Source: Mytilus galloprovincialis (taxonomy: Eukaryota; Mollusca; Bivalvia; Mytilida; Mytilidae). Taken from it: DNA of 64,000 nucleotides. The DNA lies in the NCBI RefSeq assembly GCF_965363235.1, contig NC_134844.1, positions 96,186,664 through 96,250,663 on the forward strand. Direction: 5' to 3'. How positions within the stretch are numbered: the first letter of the stretch is position 1; every line of letters starts with the position of its first letter. The notes beneath the pieces were generated by a model. That model was not told the origin of the DNA. It saw only the letters and a program-made list of their open reading frames with translations, and made no database searches. A program made the translations under genes and the position numbers. This document shows positions 47,259 through 59,159 of this stretch, piece after piece.

Positions 47259-50025
47259 TGTTTTTTTTTTTTGTCAAAATGATGCGGATGCTTGAGCATC
47301 TGAGCATACATGCAAGCTACGCCACTGAAAATATTGTAAATGAAAATAAACTCATCATAGATAACAGGACTAAATTTTGTATATACGCCAGACGCGCGTT
47401 TCGTCTACAAAGCCGACAAAATATCCTATTTCTATAGAAATGGTTATTTGACCGGCACCAGCAATATATAGTGAATATGTTGTTGGTGCTGGAAAAAATA
47501 GAAAATAAGTCAGTAAGCAGAAGCAAAGTTAAAAACTATTTAGTTTACACAAATAACTATAATATGTTAAATTTCACTATTCAAAAATTAACAAATTCAC
47601 TACATAGCTGGTGCTGGCAAACTAGCCATTTCTATAGATAAACTCATCATAGATACCAGGACTAAATTTTGTATATACGCCAGACGCGCGTTTCGTCTAC
47701 AAAAGACTCATCAGTGACGCTCGAATCCAAAAAAGTTGAAAAGGCCAAATAAAGCAGTGGCGGATCCAGCCATTTTAAAAGGGGGGGGGGGGGTTCTAAA
47801 CCCAGAGTAAAGGGGGGGTTCCAACTATATGCTCCCATTCAAATGCATTTATCGGCCAAAAAAGGGGGTTCCAACCCCCGGAACCCCCTCCCCTGGATCC
47901 GCCACTGTAAAGTACGAAGTTGAAGAGCATTGAGGACAAAAATTCCTAGAAATAGGCTATTTTTCTGGTTTGAATAAGGATATTTTAATCAGAGCCGGCA
48001 AAATAGCGACTGCAGTTAAATATGTTCCTGTTAGAACAAATATTGTTACATCCTGTAATCCGTTAGGAATATATATACTGTAATATTTCTTCCGGTAATA
48101 AAATATTCAAGAATATTTATTCCTCTTGAAACTAATTTATAAAGTAAATTTATTCCATGGCAGTATCATTGCTAGTGAAATAGTAATCCACGAAAAAAGA
48201 ATGAGGAATAAAGGTGGCACGGTAGTATTTTATTACATTAAGTCGAAGTATTTGAACATTATGATTGAACAAAAAATACAGTACCAAAATGTATCTACTG
48301 AATATATTTCCCCAAACTGAGGCATGAATCAGGTGTAGAATAATAGAAATTTTACATACAGATAAAAATGTTTTTTTTTTAATTTCGTATTCACTGCGTG
48401 ATAAAAAAAAAAACAAAACATAAAAGCACTAGTGGCCTTAGGTTTATAAGGATAGCAAAACAAGTAAACGGTCATCATACAAGTTATTTTCTGAACATTA
48501 TAATGACAGTACTTCAGTTAACTGTGTATGTAGAATTTTGTGCAGTGGCAGAAAGTGATGAAAATTCTAAAAAGGTTATCCAAGGCTCCGTGTTGAAGGC
48601 CGTACATTGACCTATAGTGGTTTACTTTTTTAAATTGTTATTTAGATGGAGAGTTGTCTCATTGGCACTCACACCACATCTTCCTATATCTATCATTATC
48701 GTTAGGGACCAGGAAATACTACCGTGCCACCTTAAAGAGGAGCCAAACTGAAATGAGGTAAACTTTTAAAAGACATTTCCTTTACATTTTGCAGTTCTAT
48801 TGGTGCTTTCGTAGGACTTATAATAGGCTCAATAATCTTCTTGGCATTTGTAATTAGTGTTATTGTGGCAATCTGTGCTTCCTGCACAAAGACAGCTGGA
48901 CAAAGAGGAAGGGTCGTGCATCCAAACAATGGAATAGCAGTGATACATTCCAATACAAATAGTACGTATAATTATATTATTGTGTTCCACGTAAAATGCT
49001 AACCTACTCACACTACCACGGAAAATTGCAATTATAAAGCGTGTGCTCTTGTATTTCGACCCTCAATTTAGATATTATTAGTTACATAGTGTGTTAGTGA
49101 CATAACATGATATATACGGGGGTCAGTAAATTCCATATGGGGTGAGAGCGAAGTACTATTACACAGTACAGGGCAATCAAGAACTTATATAATTAGAAGA
49201 AAAAAACGGTCGACAACCGGGAATATTTTAAAACGAAAATTTGACATTCAACATACTTGTGTTTCTTCGTCATAATTCCAACAATTACTGAATATGTTAC
49301 CATGATAGTTACTGCAAACTTTAATGCATTCTGATATGTATAAAGTATGTATGGAGTAAATCACTCTTGACCAACTTTGTTGAGACTATTTTGATGAAAT
49401 TGAGCGGTTATGAAATTTCAGCTCAAGTAAAGCTTGTTGAAAGAACATACACATTAATTTGAGTCAGGCGTTTGCTCGACGAAGACGAAGTCTCTATGGT
49501 TTTCAAGTACTTTTGATATTCATATTAACAAATTGGGGTCTTATTCTTTATATCAAATGGCAGACTCCATTATTATGGTAAATTATGTACAAGTACAAAT
49601 GATGTAAAAGAAGTAAACGATTTTAGAGTGACTATAGTATATTGATTTTTATTGATTTTTTTACTTTTATTAAGGACTTTGCAAGATCCAAAATGATAGT
49701 TATGAATACCTTGATACTAAAAAATAAATAAAAAAGAAACAATATTTGCAATTCCAAAATAAATGGTCGATTCTTAGTATATATATGTTGATTTTTAATT
49801 CCAGTTGGTGGACAACAAATGTACGCCACACCGAGTGCCCCGCCACCTTACATGTTTGGAGGCTATAGAATGGGATATCAAACTTCATCTGTATTAATGC
49901 CACCACCGCCACCAAGTTATACGGCTTTGGATCAGACCAGACCGCCACCACCACCAACTTATTCATCTTTAAATTCGTCAATCCCACCACCAACGTTACC
50001 ACCAATACAACAAAGAAATAATTGA
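43693..50025 (+). CDS. CYYR1-like small type I membrane protein, gene D (four exons)
   Basis: Exons 43693-43735, 45399-45570, 48795-48961 and 49805-50025 (TGA) join in frame with phases 1, 2 and 1 for about 200 residues. The signal peptide is MEKWLNFLLFLFNIG, continuing SVLSDCC. The ectodomain is the most Tyr-rich of the cluster (SNYYYYYSYYSY) with six Cys. The span exon starts SIGAFVGLIIGSIIFLAFVI, then CASCTKTAGQRGR. The tail (IGGQQMYATPSAPPPYMFGG) has three PPxY motifs: PPPY, PPSY and PPTY, each later one followed by an acidic or Leu-Asn context (YTALD, YSSLN). More PPxY sites than A or C may mean stronger WW-domain binding (inference). The ectodomain exon start is duplicated upstream (45305). 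A satellite begins about 60 bases after the stop. Confidence 0.86.
44120..44225 (+). repeat. R4 repeat (gene D intron 1)
   Basis: 'GATGTAGTATGATTGCCAAT' to 'CAACTATAGTTCACCATACG', the R4 head and middle. Confidence 0.75.
45133..45280 (+). repeat. R3 fragment (gene D intron 1)
   Basis: 'GGAAATGGGGAATGTGTCAA' to 'CCTTCAGCTGGCCCCCAAAC', matching 21225-21355, followed by a short (TA)n run just before the duplicated exon 2 start. Confidence 0.75.
45288..45398 (+). pseudogene. Duplicated start of gene D exon 2 with its acceptor
   Basis: 'TTGAATTCTTATTTCAGGAT' at 45288 recurs at 45382, offset 94. The upstream copy (coding part from 45305) reads SVLSDCC like the real exon but then DKYTYLYS and a stop at 45352-45354, and lacks the rest of the exon and a donor. 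It is a decayed tandem duplicate that keeps a working-looking acceptor 94 bases before the true one. Confidence 0.85.
45768..47328. mobile_element. 1.56-kb element with short TIR CAGTGGCGTAGC and 5-bp target duplication
   Basis: CAGTGGCGTAGCCAGG at the left and GCTACGCCACTG at the right are flanked by AAAAT on both sides. Next to the left end 'AAAATGATGTGGATGC' and near the right end 'AAAATGATGCGGATGC' also occur as a direct pair. A (TA)n-(T)n tract lies at 47224-47270. No transposase frame is seen. Confidence 0.7.
47660..47945 (+). repeat. R2 repeat interrupted by a CAGTGGCGGATCCAG MITE
   Basis: The R2 head at 47668-47753 ('CGCCAGACGCGCGTTTCGTC') resumes at 47909 ('GTACGAAGTTGAAGAGCATT'). 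A short R2 head also lies at 47385-47412. Confidence 0.8.
47754..47908. mobile_element. 155-bp MITE with TIR CAGTGGCGGATCCAG
   Basis: Left CAGTGGCGGATCCAGCC and right 'CTGGATCCGCCACTG', with TAAAG repeated at both flanks as a 5-base target duplication. Inside are G-runs and C-runs that pair. Its insertion in R2 shows it is younger than that copy. Confidence 0.9.
48210..48735. mobile_element. MITE with TIR AAGGTGGCACGGTAGTATTT (gene D intron 2)
   Basis: Left AAGGTGGCACGGTAGTATTT; right AAATACTACCGTGCCACCTT. It is 526 bases and holds an inverted R4 fragment at about 48590-48700. The 3' end lies about 60 bases before the gene D span exon. The termini share the TTAAGGTRGYAC pattern of two other families here. 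Confidence 0.85.
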
Positions 50026-50084
50026 TATACAACATTCTGTTTCCCTGACAACAGTAAACTGATCATAAAATTATTCCCCATTGG

Positions 50085-51050
50085 TTCATATGAACTTGCC
50101 AATGGTTTGTCGAACATTGCTACTAACTCCTAATTTTTCGGTATATTTAGTGTCATCGGCCATGAACTTGGTTTGTCGAACATACGTACCAACACCTCAT
50201 TCTTGTAAATTCAGTGTCATCGGTCTAAACTTGGTTTATCGAACATTCGTACTAACAACTCATTCCTGTTAATCGGCCATGAACTTGGTCATCGAACATA
50301 CATACCAACACCTCATTCTTGTAAATTCAGTGTCATCGGTCTAAAGTTGGTTTACCGAACATTCGTACTAACAACTCATTCCTGTTAATCGGCCATGAAC
50401 TTGGTCATCGAACATACATACCAACACCTCATTCTTGTAAATTCAGTGTCATCGGTCTAAAGTTGGTTTACCGAACATTCGTACTAACAACTCATTCCTG
50501 TTAATTGGCCATGAACTTGGTCATCGAACATACATACCAACACCTCATTCTTGTAAATTCAGTGTCATCGGTCTAAACTTGGTTTACCGAACATTCGTAC
50601 TAACAACTCATTCCTGTTAATCGGCCATGAACTTGGTCATCGAACATACATACCAACACCTCATTCTTGTAAATTCAGTGTCATCGGTCTAAATTTGGTT
50701 TACCGAACATTCGTACTAACAACTCATTCCTGTTAATCGGCCATGAACTTGGTTTGTCGAACATACATACCAACACCTCATTCTTGTACAGAAAGTGTCA
50801 TCGATCTTAACTTGGTTTGTAGAACATTCGTACTAACAACTCATTCCTGTTAATCGGCCATGAACTTGGTTTGTCGAACATACATACCAACACCTCATTC
50901 TTGTAAATTCAGTGTCATCGGTCTAAACTTGGTTTACCGAACATTCGTACTAACAACTCATTCCTGTTAATCGGCCATGATCTTGGTTTGTTGAACATAC
51001 ATACCAACTTGTTAACAACACCTCATTCTTGAATAGTCAGTGTCAGTTTT
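50085..51050 (+). repeat. 116-bp satellite (two 58-bp halves), about 8 copies, after gene D
   Basis: Each unit has 'GGCCATGAACTTGGTCATCG' with 'AACACCTCATTCTTGTAAAT', then a diverged half 'GGTTTACCGAACATTCGTAC' with 'AACAACTCATTCCTGTTAAT'. Copies are nearly identical. The array begins 60 bases after the gene D stop; the first AATAAA is at about 51157, so it may be transcribed in the 3' UTR. A (GT)n tract follows at 51062-51080. Confidence 0.9.
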
Positions 51051-51439
51051 CTACAGAACTAGTGTGTGTGTGTGTGTGTGCAAGTGTTATATGCCATCAA
51101 CCCTACAGACTATAATTATTTGTACATTCAAAATGTGGCCTTAAATTTGCATGAAATAAAGGCAACTGAACATTAAGCAAGCGGCAATCAAACAAAAAAT
51201 TTGAAAAGACAAACAAACTATTGTCAATCAAACGCAGACCGTTTACTAAACAGAGTGAACGAAATACAATGTAGTTTACTTTGTAATATTCATTTTTCAG
51301 TATCCTGGGCCTTTTTCACAATCCAAACACATCACGTCCTAAGTATCCAGGTGGTCTCAATTATAAGACGAACTACTGTATCACTAGAATATCAACTCAG
51401 GTTAATAGATTGAGTCCCGCATGTGACAGGTACCATCGG

Positions 51440-51600
51440 CTCTAAATGATGATTGAATAGGATTGTCAGTTTTCCTACCGAAGGAAGGTTCTCGGGTGAT
51501 TACTCCACCATTATAAACTGACCACCAACAGATAGCACAATAATGATGAAAGTGGCGTTAATCACCAATCATGCAATCAATCAATCAGTCGATCAACATT
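51440..51600 (+). repeat. Dispersed repeat, inverted partner at 61540-61680
   Basis: 'ATTGTCAGTTTTCCTACCGA', 'CACCATTATAAACTGACCAC' and 'CGTTAATCACCAATCATGCA' match the - strand of 61540-61680. Confidence 0.55.
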
Positions 51601-51827
51601 AAACATCAACCAAATCATTCCTCAATCAATTTATTGTGATATTTCACGTTTTGATAAAAGTGTGCATTGTATACATTCAGTATTAAAGTTTTGAAGTTTT
51701 TATAGTTACGTTTGTGTCATCATCTGATGGGCGGGGCTTATCTGTTAATTTGCATACGGACAGTCAATTTGAAGACTGGAGGATTGCTGTGATAGTATAC
51801 AATATACAACATAAATGCATATTTATA

Positions 51828-52015
51828 AAGAGAAGATGTGGTATGATTGCCAATGAGACAACTCTCCACAAGAGACCAAAATGACACAGAAATTAACAAC
51901 TATAGGTCACCGTACGGCCTTCGACAATGAGCAAAACCCATACCGCATAGTCAGCTATAAAAGGCCCCGAAATGACAATGTAAAACAATTCCAACGAGAA
52001 AACTAACGGCCTTAT
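51828..52015 (+). repeat. R4 repeat, most complete copy
   Basis: Runs from 'GAAGATGTGGTATGATTGCC' through 'CCGTACGGCCTTCGACAATG' to 'AACGAGAAAACTAACGGCCT'. It serves as the reference for the two split copies. Confidence 0.8.
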
Positions 52016-52019
52016 GTAT

Positions 52020-55000
52020 GTATACTGTATATTAATGTTTGTGTAAAAACAGAACAAAATAATGTTCAAGGACAATAACTCATAAAAGGAATTAATTGAC
52101 AATTATGGCCATGTTGACTTATTTGAAGATCTTATTGAGAAAAATATCTTGGTATTTTATGATTTCTGTAAAAAAAAATGAAATGGATAAAAATCAATTC
52201 GTGCATATTGATTTATTTGCAGATCTTATTTTGCTGAACAAATTCGATTCTTATAATTTCTCTCCATCTACTATTGCTTCTTCCAAGGACAACAACTCTC
52301 ATCAGTGATAAAATTGACAATTCGTCCAGGGTTATGAATTTGCTCATTTTAAATGTCTATTTTGGTCTAGTTGTTCAAGTAAATCAGCAAAAAACTCAAG
52401 AGCCTGAATTGCTCACCTGTAATATTTTGCTTATATTTTTCAGCAATGATTATTTATGCTTTTCAATATATATTCAAGATAATAACCGAAAACTGCAAAA
52501 TTACCTTAAATGATAAATTAAGGGGTAATACACATTAAAATTAGTAAGATCATATTATAGGAAGCATATATACTAAGTATCAAGTTGGTTATACTTCAAC
52601 TTCATCAACAAGAGTGCAAACGCTGAAATGTCTCCCTTCTTTACTAGTCATTGATATTATGTTGATAGTCCTAAATGTAAAGCTTTATTACAACTGTCAC
52701 ATAAACTTAACATTAACCAAAAAACTAAACATTGACCAATGAACCATGAACATGATGTCAAGGTCAGATTAATCATGCCAAGCATGCATGTACAGCTAAC
52801 AATTCATCCATACAACAATTATAGTTGACCTATTGCTTATAGTTAAAGAAAAAATACCAAATCACAAAAACTTAACACTGACCAATGAACCATGAAAATG
52901 AGGTCAATGTCAAATAAAACTTGTGTAACTGCCAAAAAGATCATAAAATATTTACATACACCAAATATAGTTGACCTATTGCATATAGAATGAGAACTAG
53001 AGGCTCTAAAGAGCCTGTGTCGCTCACCTTGGTCTATGTGCATATTAAACAAAGGACACAAATGGATTCATGACAAAATTGTATTTTGGTGATGGTGATG
53101 TGTTTGAAGTTCTTACTTTACTGAACATTCTTGCTTCTTACAATTATATCTATAATGAACTTTGCCCATTAGTAACAGAGAAAAATATTTGGTAAAAAGT
53201 TACATAAATTAACCAAATTAATGAAAATTGTTAAAAATTGACTATAAAGGGCAATAACTCCTTAAGGGGTCAATTGACCATTCAGGTCATGTGGACTTAT
53301 TTGTAGATCTTACTTTGATGAACATTATCGCTGTTTACAGTTTATCGCTATCTATCATGTCTATAATAGTATTCAAGATAATAACCAAAAACAGCAAAAT
53401 TTCTTTAAAAATTACCAATTGGAGGGCAGCAACCCAACAACCGGTTGTCCTATTCATTTGAATAATTCAGAGCAGATATATATTGACTTGATTAACAATT
53501 TAACTCCTTGTCAGATTTCCTCTAAATGATTTGGGTTTCAGAGTTATAAGCAAAAAACTACATTTTACCCCTGTTCTATTTTTAGCCGTGGTGGCCATCT
53601 TGGTTGGATGGCCAGGTCATCGGACACATTTTTCAAACAAGGTACCTCAAAGATGATTGTGGCCAAGTTTGAATTAATTTGGCCCAGTAGTTTCAGAGGA
53701 GAAGATTTGTGTAAAAGATAACTAAGATTTACGAAAAATGGTTAAAAATTGACTATAAAGGGCAATAACTCCTAAAGGGGTCAACTGACCATTTCGGTCA
53801 TGTTGACTTATTTGTAAATCTTACTTTGATGAACATTATTGCTGTTTACAGTTTATCTCTATCTATAATAATATTCAAGATAAACAAAAAACAGCAAAAT
53901 TTCCTCAAAATTACCAATTCAGGGGCAGCAACCCAACAACAGGTTGACCGATTCATCTTAAACTTTCAGGGCAGATAGATCTTGACCTGATAAACATTTT
54001 TACTCCATGTCAGATTTCCTCTAAATGTTTTGGTTTTTGAGTTATAAGCCAAAAACTGCATTTTACCCCTATGTTCTATTTTTAGCCGTGGCGGCCATCT
54101 TGGTTGGTTGACCGGGTCACGCCACACATTTTTTAAACTAGATACCCCAAAGATGATTGTGGCCAACTTTGGATTAATTTGGCCCATTAGTTTCAGAGGA
54201 GAAGATTTTTGTAAAAGATTACTTAGATTTATGAAAAATGGTTAAAAATTGACTATAAAGGGCAATAACTCCTTAAGGGGTCAACTGACCATTTCGGTCA
54301 TGTTGACTTATTTGTAAATCTAACTTTGCTGAACATTATTCCTGTTTACAGTTTATCTCTATCTATAATAATATTCAAGATAATAACTAAAAACGGCAAA
54401 AATTTCCTCAAAATTACCAATTCAGGGGCAGCAACCCAACAACAGGTTGACCGATTCATCTTAAAATTTCAGGGCAGATAGATCTTGACCTGATAAACAT
54501 TTTTACTCCATGTCAGATTTCCTCTAAATGTTTTGGTTTTTGAGTTATAAGCCAAAAACTGCATTTTACCCCTATGTTCTATTTTTAGCCGTGGCGGCCA
54601 TCTTGGTTGGTTGACCGGGTCACGCCACACATTTTTTAAACTAGATACCCCAAAGATGATTGTGGCCAACTTTGGATTAATTTGGCCCATTAGTTTCAGA
54701 GGAGAAGATTTTTGTAAAAGATTACTTAGATTTATGAAAAATGGTTAAAAATTGACTATAAAGGGCAATAACTCCTTAAGGGGTCAACTGACCATTTCGG
54801 TCATGTTGACTTATTTGTAAATCTAACTTTGCTGAACATTATTCCTGTTTACAGTTTATCTCTATCTATAATAATATTCAAGATAATAACTAAAAACGGC
54901 AAAAATTTCCTCAAAATTACCAATTCAGGGGCAGCAACCCAACAACAGGTTGACCGATTCATCTGAAAATTTCAGGGCAGATAGATCTTGACCTGATAAA

Positions 55001-56338
55001 CATATTTACCCCTGTCAGATTTCCTCTAAATGCTTTGGTTTTTGAGTTATAAGCCAAAAACTGCATTTTACCCCTATGTTCTATTTTTAGCCGTGGCGGC
55101 CATCTTGGTTGGTTGACCGGGTTACGCCACACATTTTTTAAACTAGATACCCCAATGATGATTGTGGCCAAGTTTGGTTCAATTTGGCCCAGTAGTTTCA
55201 GAGGAGAAGATTTTTGTAAAAGTTAACGACGCCGGACGACGGACGACGGACGACAGACGACGGACAACGGACGCCGGACGCAAAGTGATGGGAAAAGCTC
55301 ACTTGGCCCTTCGGGCCAGGTGAGCTAAAAAAAGACCAAACTCAAAAACTAAACTTTAACACTGAACCATGAAAATGAAGTCAAGGTCAGATGACACCTG
55401 CCAGTTAGACATGTACACTTTACAATAATTTTATACACCAAATATAGTAGATCTATTGCATATAGTATAAGAAAAAAAGACCAAAACACAAAAACTTAAC
55501 ATTGACCACTGAACCATGAAAATGAGGTCAAGGTCAGATGACACCTGCCAGTTGGACATGTACACCTTAGTCCTTCCATACGCCGAATATACTAGATCTA
55601 TTGCTTATAGTATCTGCGATATGGACTTGACCACCAAAACTTAACCTTGTTCACTGATCCATGAAATAAGGTTAAGGTCAAGTGAAAACTGTCTGACGGG
55701 CATGTGGACCATGCAAGGTATGCACATAACCAACTATAGTTATCCTATAACTTATAATAAGCTAAGAGAGAATTTAACATTACAAAAGATCAAGTAGTCA
55801 CTGAACCATGTAAATGAGGTCAAAGACATTGGACATGTGACTGATGGAAACTTCCTAACATGAGGCATTTATATACAAAGTATGAAGCATCCAGGTCTTC
55901 CACCTTCTAAAATATAAAGCTTTTAAGAAGTTAACTAACACTGCCGCTGCCGGATCACTATCCCTATGTCGAGCTTTCTGCAACAAAAACTATATTGACC
56001 AAAAAATTTAACATGAAAGGGGACAGACGGATGGACGGACGAACGAATGGAGGCACAGACCAGAAACATAATCCTCAAAAATGGGGCATACGAACTGCAT
56101 TTTACCCCTGAGTTCTATTTTTAGCCATGGCGGTCAAATTTGTTGATGGATCAAAACTTCGGATACAATTTATAAACTAAATACCCTAAGGAACATTCAG
56201 TTAAAGTTTGAAGGTATTTGGTCAAGTAGTTTCAGAGGAAAAGATTCCTGAAATAGTGTATGTGAACGACAGACGACGGACTCTAAGTGATGACAAAAGC
56301 TCACTTGGGGACTTTGGGCTCAGTGAGCTAAAAACCAA
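52020..56338 (+). mobile_element. Older R5-type element with R6 tandem repeats, split by a younger R5
   Basis: 52060-52560 is diverged R5 interior ('GGCCATGTTGACTTATTTGA'). 52640-52992 and 55327-55900 hold an array of about 155-base units (R6) with 'TGAACCATGAAAATGAGGTC' and 'ATATAGTTGACCTATTGC'. At 56080-56338 is a diverged R5 3' end ('TCACTTGGGGACTTTGGGCT' then CAGTGAGCTAA). The younger R5 interrupts R6 between 'GCATATAGAATGAGAA' and 'AAAAAAGACCAAA'. Confidence 0.6.
52993..55326 (+). mobile_element. R5 element, full-length copy (Helentron-like, non-autonomous)
   Basis: The 5' end is CTAGAGGCTCTAAAGAGCCT then GTGTCGCTCACC. The 3' end is 'CTCACTTGGCCCTTCGGGCC' then AGGTGAGCTAA. Each end has a short hairpin next to an inverted GCTCACC motif, and the 3' hairpin lies about ten bases before CTAA. 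The interior has about four tandem copies of a 500-base unit; the copies at 53966 and 54469 are nearly identical (offset 503). A GACGACGGA microsatellite lies at 55228-55282. These traits fit Helentron-type non-autonomous elements, but no Rep/helicase is seen. The three 70-73 codon - strand frames here are repeat copies. Confidence 0.75.
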
Positions 56339-56504
56339 GACATTCTATTGGCAAATCCCCATTATTCTGATTTTTCTGATAATATCGCAAAAGATAGACC
56401 CTAACCTGCTTATCATTTTTACCCCAGTCGGATTTGCTTTCACTGCTTTAGTTTTTGAGATGAAAACCAAAAACTGCTTTAACCAATGTTAGCAGCAGTT
56501 ATAT

Positions 56505-56830
56505 AAAAAAGATATGGTATGGCTAATGAGACAACTCTACATAAGAGACCAAATAAACTCATCATAGATACCAGAATTAAAATTTTATATTTACGCCAGA
56601 CGAGTGTTTCGTCTACTTAAGATTCATCAGTGACGCTCGAAAAAAAAAAGTTTAAAAGACCGAAAAAAGTATGAAGTTGAAGAGCATTGAGGACCAAAAC
56701 TTCCTAAAAGTTTGGCCAAATACAGCTAAGGTAATCTATTCCTGAGGTAGAAAAGCCTTAGTATGACACAGAAATTAACAACTATAGGTCACCGTACTGC
56801 CTTTAACAATAAGCAAAGACCTGTGATGAG
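56505..56830 (+). repeat. R4 repeat split by an R2 insertion
   Basis: The R4 head 56505-56550 ('ACTCTACATAAGAGACCAAA') and R4 remainder from 56764 ('TGACACAGAAATTAACAACT') are separated by an R2 copy at 56551-56763 ('CGCCAGACGAGTGTTTCGTC', 'GAAGTTGAAGAGCATTGAGG'). This shows R2 is mobile or was mobile after R4. Confidence 0.8.
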
Positions 56831-57024
56831 GTTTAATTTTTGCTTCTATCCAAAATATTTTTATATGCGAACGGTCCAATCATCCAATGTTCTCACTTTT
56901 TATCTGGTTCAACCATTTCTGCAGAAATCACCTTTCATATCTAAAATGTTTGTTTCTCTAGATGCCAATAACTGCAGACAAAGAATGAATAGATATAAAA
57001 TATTTGGTGTCCCTAACATTTAAA

Positions 57025-57193
57025 CTATTGCAAATTCAGAAATTAATGCAGGTATTTATTATTGCGATTTTGAGAAAAATCCTGTTTAATTCATATAAAA
57101 CATTATAAAATGGGAGTTTTATTTATTTCTTTTACAACTCTGTCGCATTTTTCGCACAAATAAAAACCTCCCAATAATTTCTGAATTTACACC
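57025..57193. mobile_element. Decayed palindromic MITE, second copy of the 29293 family
   Basis: 'GCAAATTCAGAAATTAATGC' to 'CCAATAATTTCTGAATTTAC', with the shared interior 'AATCCTGTTTAATTCATATA'. Confidence 0.7.
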
Positions 57194-57339
57194 TTACAAC
57201 ACCCTATATTTAAATAGAAAACAAGATTTTCTCTTAATATATTTATTATTATTACTTGGTATAAAGAAGACAATAACAGATTGTAACATTTATAAACTGT
57301 AGGCAGTGTCAATACATCTAAAGCTGTCGTACAAATACC

Positions 57340-57830
57340 AGGTCATGGTAGCAACATCTTAAATATCAGAGCTTTTACAGACAGCAACATAGTAAAAACA
57401 ACTTACCATGATAGTAAAAATAGTCAATTCCAGAGATTATAAAGATGGTAAAAAAAGTCAATTCCGGAGTTAATTAAGATAGTAAAAATATTTAATTCAA
57501 GAGCTTTTAAAGGTAGCTATATAGTAAAAACATGATGAGTTGTCCAGCAAATACCAGAGGTTCACGTGGTAGCAAGGGCATTTACCATATTTGTAGCTCC
57601 ATAAAGCGAAAGGGCGAGGTGAGGGGACGAAGCAATCAGCCCCTAAATCTGCCTCTGATCAACATAGTCAATATAAGGACATTTAATGGTTACAAAATCT
57701 TTAATACCAGAGCTTATGGAGGTAGTGATATAGTAAAAACATAGTGGGCTGTTCTTAAAAATAACAGAGCTTCTCATGGATAGCCACAGTAGGCACAGTA
57801 GGCAAATTCCACAGCTTCTCATGGGCTTTT
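57340..57830 (+). repeat. Degenerate repeats ('AGAGCTTTTA-GGTAGC-ATAGTAAAAAC')
   Basis: Five or six loose copies of a block of about 60-100 bases. This lies downstream of the CRMP gene on its strand. 57840-59150 shows no gene or clear repeat; it could be 3' UTR or intergenic. Confidence 0.45.
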
Positions 57831-59159
57831 AAGACAAATTCAGTATATTGTGATGTTGTTTCTAAGCTTGATTTCAAAAAGTATTTCCTTATTTAGCTTC
57901 TAACAGAAATGCAGAAACTATGTCCAAGAATGATGCTTCCCTACTTCACTTTTACAATTCAACAGACAGTTAAAATTAAGAAATAATTCATGGGGGATGG
58001 AATATATCGTGATTTTACCACGGGTTGGCCCTGTATGACAAATATTTTACCATGAGCGATAGTGTATTTTCCCGTAAAATGCTCATATTCTTACGTCATC
58101 GTTCTATGACGTCGGGTATCTCATTCATAAAAAAGCATATGACGTGGGAGTACGATTGGAACAGCTTGACAATGTATTCATATTTTACCACAGGTGTGTA
58201 CTCAAAGTGTTTGAAGGACGTCATGTTAGAATGATTTATAACAATTTTTCAACTTAGACAAACCACCATCTGTCAATAACTAATTCTATGTAAACCAAAT
58301 GACATGACACGTGGACTTGACACAGGGAGATGACACAGGGAAAATAAAGTGAGGTAAAAGTATGTATCATTTATGTTGGACACCAGAAACCATGGAAACA
58401 CACTTGAATACTTTAGCTGTAAATAGATAGAAACCTGAGTAAAATATAACCTTTAACCTTACAAAATATGGTTCACCTTGAGATGGTTCATCTTGAGAAT
58501 ATTTTGTCAGACACATATAAATCATTTCAGAGGAGTATAGGTTTTGTTGACTGCATACAGAAGATTAGATTACCTAAGTACCTAAACATGTGCTAAACAA
58601 AAACATAAACTACATAATTTGCAACAAATGTCAAAAAATATAATGGACTAAGTAACCATGCTGCATTAACGTAAAACATATACTACTGTTGCATTCTCAC
58701 AAGTCTCACAGCCATAATGGTGAGCAATGATTCTAACCCAACTATTTCACACATTACAATAATTTTATGATGACTACACCAGTTATTTATAACAGATAGT
58801 ATTTGACATTCATAACGTATATTGTAAAAGAAAAAAAGTCATATTCAAAAATAATTACATTCATACTCAACATGATGTTTGCTGTATAACCCTAACCCTA
58901 TAAAGATTAATGTCTCATAATTTAATATTTGATTTAGATTATTTTTCAAAAAGTTTGCAAAATCAGAGGTCCTAAATTGGGGGTATTTTTATTTCTGTAT
59001 TTTCAATGAGGTATATCTATTTCTTCTGGGTAATTTGCTAATTTAAAAACAAATTCTCTTTGTAAATGCAATCCTTTCCTGTGTATATTTAAATATCTTA
59101 GATAGTCATCACATCTTGATCTGCATAACAATTGTGGCCTAGTTAAAGTAAGATCTAAG

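Larger units (their letters stand above)
45673..48016. mobile_element. Possible 2.3-kb inverted-repeat element holding nested insertions
   Basis: 'GCTATTTTGACGGCTCTGAT' then TAAAATATCTTA (about 45681-45712) is mirrored by 'TATTTTAATCAGAGCCGGCA' then AAATAGC at about 47982-48008. A third partial copy is at about 45735-45765. The pair brackets the elements at 45768-47328 and 47754-47908. It may be a transposon of its own or an inverted duplication of a repeat. Confidence 0.45.

Noticed and set aside
53966-55171. Three similar 70-73 codon frames on the - strand
   Set aside because: Copies of the same R5 internal 500-base unit, no family match.
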